Positions 46,520 through 55,282 of a DNA stretch of 64,000 bases are shown in pieces. Source of the DNA: Chitinophaga pinensis (lineage in GTDB: Bacteria; Bacteroidota; Bacteroidia; Chitinophagales; Chitinophagaceae). The position numbers and the translations under genes are program-made. The stretch is taken from positions 1 through 64,000 of the forward strand of contig CALQSB010000011.1 in assembly GCA_943333125.1 (NCBI GenBank). The letters are read 5' to 3'. How positions within the stretch are numbered: the first letter of the stretch is position 1; each line of letters begins with the position of its first letter. A model generated the notes under the pieces. That model was not told where the DNA came from. It worked only from the letters and a program-made list of their open reading frames with translations, and searched no databases.

Positions 46520-47587
46520 ATGAGTCTTAAGGAAATTTGGGGAAAGAAGCCAATAATTATAAGTGGTCCTTGCAGCGCAGAAACGGAGGAACAAGTAATA
46601 AATACTGCATTAGAACTTTCAAAATTGGGGAAAGTTGCAATTATGCGCGCAGGTGTATGGAAACCAAGAACTAAGCCTGGCATGTTTGAAGGTGTTGGCT
46701 CCATTGGCTTAAGCTGGTTGCAAAAAGCAAAGAAATTAACAGGAATCCCCACTGCTATTGAGGTTGCCACAACTTTCCATGTTGAAGAAGCCCTTAAGAA
46801 TGATGTGGATGTTCTTTGGATTGGTGCAAGAACTACTGTAAATCCATTTTCTGTACAGGAAATTGCGGAATCATTGAAAGGTGTTGATATTCCAATTTTA
46901 ATTAAAAATCCGATAAATCCCGATTTGGAGTTATGGATTGGCGCCTTTGAACGCATTGAAAAAGCTGGAATTAAAGAAATTGGTTTGGTTCATCGTGGGT
47001 TTTCTGCACTTGGTATCACTGAATATAGAAATGCTCCAATGTGGCAATTGCCAATCGAAATGAAACGCAGGTTGCCGCATCTACCAATGATTTGTGATCC
47101 TTCACATATTTGTGGCAACAGGATTTTACTTCAACAGGTAGCTCAAAAAAGTATCGATCTTGATTTTTCGGGCTTAATGTTAGAAAGTCATATTGATCCG
47201 GATAATGCCTGGAGCGATGCAAGCCAACAAATAACACCTGCCCAATTTGGGTTGATGTTAGACAACTTGATTTGGAGATCCTCAAATCCTGATGATTCTA
47301 AATTAAATACTTTACTAATTACACTAAGAGAACAAATGGATCAGCTGGATGATGAATTAATTTCTCTTTTAAGTAACAGAATGAAATTGGCAGATGAAAT
47401 AGGGTTTTACAAAAAAGAAAATAATGTGACTATTCTTCAAACCGAAAGGTGGAATTTAATTCTAAAGAGAGCGTTGCTAAAAGCCGAACACCTAGGCCTA
47501 AGCGAAGATTTTATTGTAAAATATTTTGAAGCCGTTCATCTGGAAAGTATCAATCATCAAAATAGCATCATGAACAGCTCCTCATGA
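46520..47587 (+). CDS. Bifunctional DAHP synthase/chorismate mutase
   Basis: 355 aa from ATG 46520. A TTG at 46496 would add 8 residues, but a TAATTTTG promoter-like box at 46484-46491 ends only 4 bp before it. The N-terminal domain condenses PEP and erythrose 4-phosphate (KPIIISGPCSAETEEQV, RAGVWKPRTKPGMFEGVG, ICDPSHICGNR). The C-terminal 90 residues form an AroQ-type chorismate mutase (LREQMDQLDDELISLLSNR ... EIGFYKKENN). The fusion lets the mutase domain mediate feedback control in known relatives. First gene of the aro operon; overlaps aroB by 4 bp. Confidence 0.94.
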   Translation: MSLKEIWGKKPIIISGPCSAETEEQVINTALELSKLGKVAIMRAGVWKPRTKPGMFEGVGSIGLSWLQKAKKLTGIPTAIEVATTFHVEEALKNDVDVLWIGARTTVNPFSVQEIAESLKGVDIPILIKNPINPDLELWIGAFERIEKAGIKEIGLVHRGFSALGITEYRNAPMWQLPIEMKRRLPHLPMICDPSHICGNRILLQQVAQKSIDLDFSGLMLESHIDPDNAWSDASQQITPAQFGLMLDNLIWRSSNPDDSKLNTLLITLREQMDQLDDELISLLSNRMKLADEIGFYKKENNVTILQTERWNLILKRALLKAEHLGLSEDFIVKYFEAVHLESINHQNSIMNSSS

Positions 47588-48612
47588 AATCCACTAATTA
47601 TACCATAAATCAAAAAACAATTAATTGCCTTTTTGGCGTTTCAGTAAATGAAATCAATGCCTTCGCTTCAAAGGAAAATAGTATCATTATTACCGATGAA
47701 ATCCTTTATTCCCTTCATGCCACTAAATGGGAAGGTTGCCGAATCATTCAAATTCCTTCAGGAGAACAGCATAAAATTCAGTCAACAGTTGATCATATTA
47801 TTAATCAGTTACTGAACTGGCAGGTAAATAAAGACAATTTTATTATAGGTATTGGCGGCGGCGTGGTAACCGATATCGCAGGGTATGTAGCTTCTGTGTA
47901 TAAAAGAGGAATCAAGCTGGGACTGGTGCCAACTACTATTTTAGGCATGACCGATGCTGCAATTGGAGGAAAAAATGGAGTCAATGTTGCGCTAGTTAAA
48001 AATATGGTCGGGACTATTTATCAGCCTGATTTTATACTTTTCGATTTTTCTTTTCTAAAAACTTTACCCGAACAGGAGTGGATCAGCGGCTTTGCTGAAA
48101 TTATAAAACATGCCTGTATTAAAGACGAGGCCATGTTAACCCTGTTGGAGCATCATACGTTGGAAGAATTTCAAAATAATGACAACATGATTTCTGATTT
48201 AATTGAAAAAAATGTGGACATCAAGTTTTCTATAGTTGCAGCCGACGAAAAAGAAAATGCAGACCGGAGATTATTGAATTTCGGTCATACCATTGGCCAT
48301 GCTGTTGAGAATTTATGTGAGCTGCCTCATGGCAATGCTGTAAGTATTGGGATCATCGCAGCTTGTCATCTTTCGGAAAAAATAAACGGATTTCTTTCAT
48401 CTGATACCAAAAGAATTGCAGACTTGCTGAATAAATATCATTTGCCCACATCAATTGATGTGAACCATAAAAAAGTTTTTGAATTACTGCAGTCGGATAA
48501 GAAAAGAGAAGGAGCGTCGATTCATTTTGTTTTGCTGAACAAAATCGGCGACGCAGCTACAAAACTCCTTGATATTAATATGGTGGAAAATAATCTAAAA
48601 GAAATTTTATGA
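47584..48612 (+). CDS. aroB: 3-dehydroquinate synthase
   Basis: 342 aa. NAD- and metal-dependent cyclisation of DAHP to 3-dehydroquinate. NAD-binding GIGGGVVTDIAGYVASVYKRG, active-site LVPTTILGMTDAAIGGKNGVN, and metal-ligand histidines in NFGHTIGHAVE and LPHGNAVSIG. ATGA overlap with the preceding gene and 4-bp overlap with aroA show translational coupling. Confidence 0.96.
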   Translation: MKSTNYTINQKTINCLFGVSVNEINAFASKENSIIITDEILYSLHATKWEGCRIIQIPSGEQHKIQSTVDHIINQLLNWQVNKDNFIIGIGGGVVTDIAGYVASVYKRGIKLGLVPTTILGMTDAAIGGKNGVNVALVKNMVGTIYQPDFILFDFSFLKTLPEQEWISGFAEIIKHACIKDEAMLTLLEHHTLEEFQNNDNMISDLIEKNVDIKFSIVAADEKENADRRLLNFGHTIGHAVENLCELPHGNAVSIGIIAACHLSEKINGFLSSDTKRIADLLNKYHLPTSIDVNHKKVFELLQSDKKREGASIHFVLLNKIGDAATKLLDINMVENNLKEIL

Positions 48613-49901
48613 TGAAAGCCATTATATCGCCTTCTTCATTAAATGGCAATGTACATATTCCTGCGAGTAAAAGTGCGATGCAGCGCGCTTGTGCACTGGC
48701 ATTATTGAATAACGGAGAAACCATAATAAAAAATTTCGGAAAAAGTAACGACGATGTAACCGCTATTCAAATAATAAAAGACCTTGGTGCCGACGTTTTT
48801 ATTTATGATTCATCAATAAAAGTGATAAGCAATGGAGAAATCAATCCACCTCCAATAATAAATTGTAATGAAAGTGGTTTGGCATTGAGAATGTTTGCCC
48901 CAATTATAGCTTTGTCCGGCAAACAAGTTCAGATTATAGGAACCGGCACATTGAATAATAGAAAAATAGATTTGTTTGAAGCGCTTTTTACTGCATTAAA
49001 AGTTCAGATTGAAACCAACAATGGATTCCTTCCGCTTACTTTGAATGGTCAGATGTTACCAGCAGATATCGTTATTGACGGAAGTAAAAGCTCTCAATAT
49101 CTCACCGGATTGTTGTTTGCTTTTGCAAAGTCTGCTTTCAAACCAACGGTGATTACTGTTGAACATCTTGTTAGTAAACCATACGTAGATTTGAGTTTGC
49201 AATTATTGAAACATTTTGGATATGATGTTATTCATGATCATTATTGCAGATTCATTATTAATCCTGTAAAAAGTGACGCATCCAATTATACTTATACCGT
49301 GGAAGGAGATTGGAGCAGCGCTGCTTTTTTTATCGTAGCAGCAGCAATTGCAGGAGATTTATTGATATCCGGTCTTGATATGAATTCATGCCAGCCAGAT
49401 AAAAAAATCATGGAAGTATTAAATTTGGCAGGCGCAACCGTTAGTATTCAAGGTGAGGTTATTGAGGTAAATAAATCAGATTATCTTTCTGCATTTGAAT
49501 TCGATGCTACTGATTGTCCGGATCTTTTTCCTTCGTTAACCGTCCTTGCATTAAACAGCAAAGGAATTTCTAAAATAAAAGGAGTGAAAAGATTGTTTGA
49601 CAAAGAAAGCAACCGCGCCTCAACTTTAGTTTCTGAGTTTTCCAGACTGGGAGCTTCTATTCAAATAGAAGACGATGAGATGATTATTGCAGGAGGAAAA
49701 AAGCTGACTGGAACCGAAGTGAATTCTCATCTTGATCATCGTATTGCAATGGCTTTGGCTATTGCAGGATTAAATGTGGAGGGCGACGTTATTATAAATA
49801 ATGCAGAATCGGTCAGCAAATCGTTTCCTGATTTTTTTAAAATATTAAAGGATTCTGGGGGAACGGTATCTTTAATCAATGAAAATATAACTCATGAATA
49901 G
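48609..49901 (+). CDS. aroA: 3-phosphoshikimate 1-carboxyvinyltransferase (EPSP synthase)
   Basis: 430 aa. Joins shikimate 3-phosphate and PEP. PASKSAMQRACALALL near the start, SGLALRMFAPIIAL in place of the more common ..G.T.R.., DGSKSSQYLTGLL for substrate binding, and DHRIAMALAIAGL near the end. The overall sequence is diverged but all key blocks are there. Start choice: two ATGs in tandem (48609, 48612). Overlaps aroC by 8 bp. Confidence 0.93.
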   Translation: MMKAIISPSSLNGNVHIPASKSAMQRACALALLNNGETIIKNFGKSNDDVTAIQIIKDLGADVFIYDSSIKVISNGEINPPPIINCNESGLALRMFAPIIALSGKQVQIIGTGTLNNRKIDLFEALFTALKVQIETNNGFLPLTLNGQMLPADIVIDGSKSSQYLTGLLFAFAKSAFKPTVITVEHLVSKPYVDLSLQLLKHFGYDVIHDHYCRFIINPVKSDASNYTYTVEGDWSSAAFFIVAAAIAGDLLISGLDMNSCQPDKKIMEVLNLAGATVSIQGEVIEVNKSDYLSAFEFDATDCPDLFPSLTVLALNSKGISKIKGVKRLFDKESNRASTLVSEFSRLGASIQIEDDEMIIAGGKKLTGTEVNSHLDHRIAMALAIAGLNVEGDVIINNAESVSKSFPDFFKILKDSGGTVSLINENITHE

Positions 49902-50889
49902 TTTTGGCAGAATTTTCAGACTAAGCATTTTTGGTGAATCTCATGGTCCAATGGTTGGAATTACCATAGATGGGGTGATTCCCGGAATTGAAATTTCGGA
50001 AATTGATTTCGAAATTGATTTGCAAAGAAGAAGAGGAGGAGGCGTTTCAGGTACCACATCAAGAAGAGAAGACGACCTTCCCATATTTCTCTCTGGAATT
50101 TTTAATGGAAGAACCACAGGCGCGCCATTAACTATTGCTTTCGAAAATAAAAATGTAATCAGCAAAGATTACGAAGCGCAAAGAAAAATTCCTAGGCCCG
50201 GACATGCTGACTTTGTAGCTTCTAAAAAATTCATGGGATTCGAAGATTATCGTGGCGGCGGGCATTTCAGCGGAAGATTAACGGTTTGTCTGGTAGCCGC
50301 GGGTGTAATTGCAAAAAAAATACTGGGAGAATTAAATAAATCAAATTCCAATATCGAAATCAAATCTGAGCTCATTTCTGTTGGCGGCGAAACGGATATT
50401 ACAATTGGAATTCAAAAAGCTATAGATGCTCAGGATAGTATAGGAGGTATCGTTGAATGTGTAATAAAAAATGTACCTATCGGTTTGGGTGAGCCGTTTT
50501 TCGACTCGTTGGAATCTATGATCAGTCATGCTGTTTTTGCCATTCCTGCAGTTAAGGGTATAGAATTTGGATCCGGATTTGGAGCTGCGTTAATGAAAGG
50601 AAGTGACCACAATGATTCACTTGTTGACGCATCAGGAAAAAATGCTTCAAATAATTCGGGAGGTATTTCCGGAGGCATTTCTAATGGAAATGAAATCATT
50701 TTCAGAATTGCAATTAAGCCCGCTTCTTCAACACCAAAAGAACAAAGCTCTTTAAATATTGAAACAGGATTAGTGGAAGATTTTAATATTAAAGGCAGAC
50801 ACGATTTATGTATTGCGTTAAGAGTGCCTCCGGTTCTGGAAGCTGTTGCAGCATGTGTGCTTGCCGATTTTTTTCTGATTGCAAAATAA
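49894..50889 (+). CDS. aroC: Chorismate synthase
   Basis: 331 aa, slightly shorter than many relatives (about 350-360). Converts EPSP to chorismate with reduced FMN. GESHGPMVGITIDGVIPG, RRRGGGVSGTTSRREDD, RPGHADFVASKKFMGFEDYRGGGHFSGR and GISNGNEIIFRIAIKP are present, so the active site is complete; the shortening is in the C-terminal tail. Last gene of the operon. Confidence 0.96.
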   Translation: MNSFGRIFRLSIFGESHGPMVGITIDGVIPGIEISEIDFEIDLQRRRGGGVSGTTSRREDDLPIFLSGIFNGRTTGAPLTIAFENKNVISKDYEAQRKIPRPGHADFVASKKFMGFEDYRGGGHFSGRLTVCLVAAGVIAKKILGELNKSNSNIEIKSELISVGGETDITIGIQKAIDAQDSIGGIVECVIKNVPIGLGEPFFDSLESMISHAVFAIPAVKGIEFGSGFGAALMKGSDHNDSLVDASGKNASNNSGGISGGISNGNEIIFRIAIKPASSTPKEQSSLNIETGLVEDFNIKGRHDLCIALRVPPVLEAVAACVLADFFLIAK

Positions 50890-50894
50890 AGGAC

Positions 50895-50929
50895 AAAAAA
50901 ATGCCCCGATTATATCAGGGCATTTTTCC
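50895..50929. terminator. Bidirectional terminator between aroC and the T9SS protein gene
   Basis: Stem aaaaatgccc/gggcattttt with an 11-nt loop; A and T tracts on both sides suit the two convergent genes. Confidence 0.88.
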
Positions 50930-50944
50930 AATTGCAGTCTTGAA

Positions 50945-53900
50945 TTAATTTATCAGTATAACCGTACCTTGTTTTTCTTCGGTTTTGTACTTATTGTCTT
51001 TTGGATCCAGGTAACTGTATTTGGCCATCCATATATAAGTTCCTGAAGGTTGTTTTCTGCCCTGGAATGCGCCATCCCATCCTTTAAGCCATTTGTTTGT
51101 CTGGAAAATCAATTGTCCATATCTGTTATATACTCTAAAGTATTCGGTTTTATCTATTCCTGCAGGAATGGCTCTGAATACGTCATTAAGGCCATCTCCA
51201 TTTGGAGTAAATGATGTTGGGGTATAATAAGCAGGACCGGCATAAGCTCTCACAAAAATACTGTCAAATCCAAGACACTGGCCAGCGGTTACGATCACCG
51301 TAAACAATTGGTCATCGGTTATTGTAGCTCTGGGATTATACACATTAGCATTATCAAGGAAATTATAAGGATTCCATTCATAGGCATTTCCTCCGGTTGC
51401 CATCAATTGTATAGGTACGCCAATTACCGCAATAGTATCTCGGCCGGCATAAGCAGGAACAGGAGTTTGTACAATGACCTTAACAAAATCTGTCACAGAA
51501 AAATCGCAACCATAATTGTCAGTAACGGTCAATGTATAAATTTGAGTGCTGTCTGGATTTGCAACTGTAATATGCTGATCAGGTGTGGTACAAGTATTAG
51601 CTGGCGTCCAGTTGTAATTTACTGTTCCTGAAGTGTCAGATACTGAGCCCACAAGTACGGTATCTCTCTTGTAGTTACAAACAGTCATATCATTGCCAGC
51701 ATAAGGAATAGGTTTATGCAAAACTCTTACCGTAATGGTATCTTCTCTATGACAAATGCCCCAATTACCCTGGAAAGTATAAGTAGTGGTATCTGTTGGC
51801 ATTGCATAAGGCATTTTAATAGTGCTGTCACTAAGGGTATTGGCTAGTGCTGGATTAGGAATACTGCTCCAATGAAATACGGAAGCAGAAGGACTAACGT
51901 TAGGTATTAGCCTAACAGAATCCTCAACGCAAATGGTAGTGTCATTAATTGGAATAATCCACATGTCATCAATTAATACTACCAGAGTTGAGGTAGATGC
52001 AATACATCCGTTTGCGTCTTTTACTTTAATATCAGGATAATTTCCTCCGGAAACTATAAATGAATCGGGGACTTGAAACGAAATGCCATTGTCTACAGAA
52101 TAGCTATAACTAGGCGTTCCATTTGCGGCAGTTACATATATATGTCCATCATTTCCTGCACAACCTCCCGGAGTGCTTGTGGCGCTTGCCGTTAGTAAGG
52201 TAGGTTCGTTCATTAATACAGTAGTATCTTTTGTACAACCTGCATTGTCTTTAATTCTAATGGTATGAGAGCCTTGTGTAACGGTATTGAAACTATTTGC
52301 GGCTTGATAATTAATTCCGGCATCAATAGAAAATTCATAACCGGGAACACCTCCTGAAGGACTTAAAGAAATAATTCCGTCAGTTCCTCCATGGCATAAA
52401 GGCATGGTGAGATTTACCGTTGTTGTTATTGGAGGATTAGTAGTAAGGGCGGTGGTACTAGATCCCTGACATCCGCTGACTGTACTGGTAATTAAATAAG
52501 GATATGTTCCTGCTCCTAATCCGGTAAAAGTAGGGTTAGGCTGAGTGATTGGATTCGGCCCCAACGGGTTTAATGTATAAGTATATGATCCCGGCGCCGA
52601 AGGTATTATAGTGATTGTGCCATCAGCAATGTTAGCACATGGCGGGTTCGAATTTGAAGTTGAGGCAGAGAGACCTGGGCCAGGAACTACAACTGTAAAT
52701 ACGGGTCCTTCGCATCCAAAATTGTCTCGTATGGTTACAATATGTGTTCCCGAACTAACATTATTGAAAGTGTAATTATTCGGATTGACACCATTTTGAA
52801 GTGGTCCGCCGTCTAATGAATAGCGGAAAGGAGCCGTGCCTACATTTACCGTAACAGTAAGTGAGCCGTCAAATACTCCCGGACATGATGTTGGAGTTTG
52901 TGCAAAAGAACCAGATATTACAGGGCCTGCAGTAATGGTAACAGCTGTTGTACCGGTACATCCTAAGTTGTCTTTTACTGAGATATTATGAAGTCCACTG
53001 GATACATTTATAAAAGTTGCTGTTGCAGAAGCGGCGGCCTGATAAGCTCCGGCATCCAATGAGTAGGTGAGTGGTGCGGTGCCATTTGAAGTTACCAGAA
53101 TAGTGCCATTGGCTGCAGTTGAACATGAAGTAGCAGTAAAAGTTGCACTTGCTGTTATGCCTGCTCCGGCATTAACAGTTCGGATTACGTCTCCTGTGCA
53201 ACCAGATACATCTTTAATGGTAACTGTATGGCTTCCTGAACTGACTCCAGGAATAGTAATATAAGTAGCATTTACAGAAGGCACAAAAGGTCCTCCATCC
53301 AATGAATAAGTATATGGTCCCGATCCACTTGTAGGAGTTACCGTTATGGTGCCATTGCTTACACTGGGGCAGGTAGCTTGCGTTGAAGTGGAAGTGCCGG
53401 TAATTCCTGATCCTTCATAGATGTAAACGTTTCTTGATCCGGTACATCCGGTTTGATCAGTAACGGTAACTACATAAGGCGTAAAGCCTAAAGGCGCAGC
53501 CAATCCACTGAAAGTAGCACTAGCAGGTGGAACCGGAGTAACCACTCCAGTATAACCAGCCATTGTAAATGTATAAGGGCCAGTTCCGCTGGTTGCAGTA
53601 ACTGTAGCTGAACCATTATTTAATCCCGGGCAACTGTAATTTGAAGAATAAGTAGTACCTATTGAAGTACCTGCAGATATGGTTATAGGCCCAACTGTAC
53701 CAGCACAACCCAGGTTGTCAACAAAATTGATGGTATAAGTTCCTGCGGGTAAAGCAGAGAATGTAGCTGAAGAAGGATTGGTAATTGGTCCGGGAACAGT
53801 TCCGGTACCGGTAATTGTAAATACAAAAGGTGCGGTTCCTAAAGTAGGGGTAACACTTATTGATCCATCGGATCTTCCAGGACAAGTGCAGTTAGCGGAT

Positions 53901-55183
53901 ACTACAGTAGATGGAAGACTACTTACTGAACTTACGAAAATACTGTCTGTATTATTACATCCGGTATTATCTATTACATAAAAGTGATGCATTCCTGCAC
54001 TTACCCCATTAAAAGTTGGGGAAGTTTGTAATGCACCTCCATCAAGTGAGTACTGATATCCAGGTGTACCTGAAGCACTAATGGTTATAGAGCCTGTACT
54101 GGCACCGCAAGTTGTAGCTGACATGATTGCTGTTAAAGGCAATGCCGTTATTCTGTCTACGTTGATAGTATCCAAACTATAAATGGTATTTGCAGGATCA
54201 TCAAATCTTTGATAGGTTGTCTTTACTACATAAATTGAATTTCCAACTGCAGCAGGGCAAACATTTGGGAATGTAGTTGAAAAAGTATTTGCGTCTATTC
54301 TTGTAGTGTCACCAGTTGCAACTACAGCACCTGTTCCATCTAGTAATTGTACACCACGGTATAATGTTGATCCACCTGAAGGATAAAATCTCCATACTTC
54401 ATTCATGCCAATGCTTCCCCATGGTGGATCACTGGCTCTTCTTCCAATAGGCATAACTCCAATCGTTTTCGCCATATTTTGCAATCCAACCATTGCTTTT
54501 CCTGAATTCCATGTAGGACATTGTTGTTTATCAAATATAAAAACCTCTATAATTCCTGTTCCTTCATGCAATACAATTTGATGCGTATTTTCAATGAGCG
54601 GATTGCAGGTAGCACTGAACAGTGGTACTTTGTAAAAACTTAATACCCACTTTCTTGTAGGGGCAGTTCCAACAACATTATATTTTATTTGCTGGTTAGG
54701 AGAAGTGCCAATTGAAGTAGTCGGATCCAGATCGTGCCATGGACCCATAACTAACGCTCCGGCGTAAGCGGTATTAGGAACATCGCCAGAAGTTAAATTC
54801 CAAGGGGCACCACCGCCTGCTAATGACACATCAAAACTTAAATAGCCATTGGTACTCACCACTAAACTGGAATAAGGAACGCCAAATAATGGAAAGTTAA
54901 AAGGCAATGTTATTGCAGTGGAATATGTATCATCAATACTTAGTGAAGTAGATGGACCAATTATTGCAGGAGGGTCATAAGGTCTGCAAACAGAAACTCT
55001 TGTCACATCCTGATAAGTATAATTATCTCCAACACTTTTGATGTCGGGAATTTTTGCATTTAATGTGATACAAGGGGTGTTGCATCCTAATGTAGTGTCT
55101 CTTGGACAGGTATAGGATAAATTTTGCGCAATTAATGAGGTAGAAAAAAACGCAAAAAATAAGACGAGTATATATCTATTCAT
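50945..55183 (-). CDS. Giant secreted SprB-repeat protein with T9SS type B sorting domain
   Basis: 1412 aa. Signal peptide MNRYILVLFFAFFSTSLIAQ; a nidogen-like beta domain at about 90-250 (LVVSTNGYLSF); nine SprB-type repeats of about 75 residues in the middle, each with NG/DG-TI-V, PY-YSLDGG and V-D--GC; immunoglobulin-like modules at about 1100-1310; and a type B (gliding-motility-associated) C-terminal domain starting SFTPNGDGLNDVF. Such proteins are exported by the type IX system and serve as surface adhesins or gliding filaments. Internal DNA repeats are diverged, so repeat expansion is not recent. Adhesion or gliding is inferred from architecture. Confidence 0.93.
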   Translation of the reverse strand: MNRYILVLFFAFFSTSLIAQNLSYTCPRDTTLGCNTPCITLNAKIPDIKSVGDNYTYQDVTRVSVCRPYDPPAIIGPSTSLSIDDTYSTAITLPFNFPLFGVPYSSLVVSTNGYLSFDVSLAGGGAPWNLTSGDVPNTAYAGALVMGPWHDLDPTTSIGTSPNQQIKYNVVGTAPTRKWVLSFYKVPLFSATCNPLIENTHQIVLHEGTGIIEVFIFDKQQCPTWNSGKAMVGLQNMAKTIGVMPIGRRASDPPWGSIGMNEVWRFYPSGGSTLYRGVQLLDGTGAVVATGDTTRIDANTFSTTFPNVCPAAVGNSIYVVKTTYQRFDDPANTIYSLDTINVDRITALPLTAIMSATTCGASTGSITISASGTPGYQYSLDGGALQTSPTFNGVSAGMHHFYVIDNTGCNNTDSIFVSSVSSLPSTVVSANCTCPGRSDGSISVTPTLGTAPFVFTITGTGTVPGPITNPSSATFSALPAGTYTINFVDNLGCAGTVGPITISAGTSIGTTYSSNYSCPGLNNGSATVTATSGTGPYTFTMAGYTGVVTPVPPASATFSGLAAPLGFTPYVVTVTDQTGCTGSRNVYIYEGSGITGTSTSTQATCPSVSNGTITVTPTSGSGPYTYSLDGGPFVPSVNATYITIPGVSSGSHTVTIKDVSGCTGDVIRTVNAGAGITASATFTATSCSTAANGTILVTSNGTAPLTYSLDAGAYQAAASATATFINVSSGLHNISVKDNLGCTGTTAVTITAGPVISGSFAQTPTSCPGVFDGSLTVTVNVGTAPFRYSLDGGPLQNGVNPNNYTFNNVSSGTHIVTIRDNFGCEGPVFTVVVPGPGLSASTSNSNPPCANIADGTITIIPSAPGSYTYTLNPLGPNPITQPNPTFTGLGAGTYPYLITSTVSGCQGSSTTALTTNPPITTTVNLTMPLCHGGTDGIISLSPSGGVPGYEFSIDAGINYQAANSFNTVTQGSHTIRIKDNAGCTKDTTVLMNEPTLLTASATSTPGGCAGNDGHIYVTAANGTPSYSYSVDNGISFQVPDSFIVSGGNYPDIKVKDANGCIASTSTLVVLIDDMWIIPINDTTICVEDSVRLIPNVSPSASVFHWSSIPNPALANTLSDSTIKMPYAMPTDTTTYTFQGNWGICHREDTITVRVLHKPIPYAGNDMTVCNYKRDTVLVGSVSDTSGTVNYNWTPANTCTTPDQHITVANPDSTQIYTLTVTDNYGCDFSVTDFVKVIVQTPVPAYAGRDTIAVIGVPIQLMATGGNAYEWNPYNFLDNANVYNPRATITDDQLFTVIVTAGQCLGFDSIFVRAYAGPAYYTPTSFTPNGDGLNDVFRAIPAGIDKTEYFRVYNRYGQLIFQTNKWLKGWDGAFQGRKQPSGTYIWMAKYSYLDPKDNKYKTEEKQGTVILIN

Positions 55184-55282
55184 AAGCTTATTATTATTCG
55201 GTTCTTAAAGCGCTACAAGATAAGGATTTTTTAACAAAATCTAAAGAGGAAAATAATCGAATAAATAAGCTGTTTTCTTTGG

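Noticed and set aside
51308-53981. Plus-strand open frames within the SprB-repeat gene
   Set aside because: Repetitive Thr/Gly codons on the minus strand keep the other strand open; no signals of their own.
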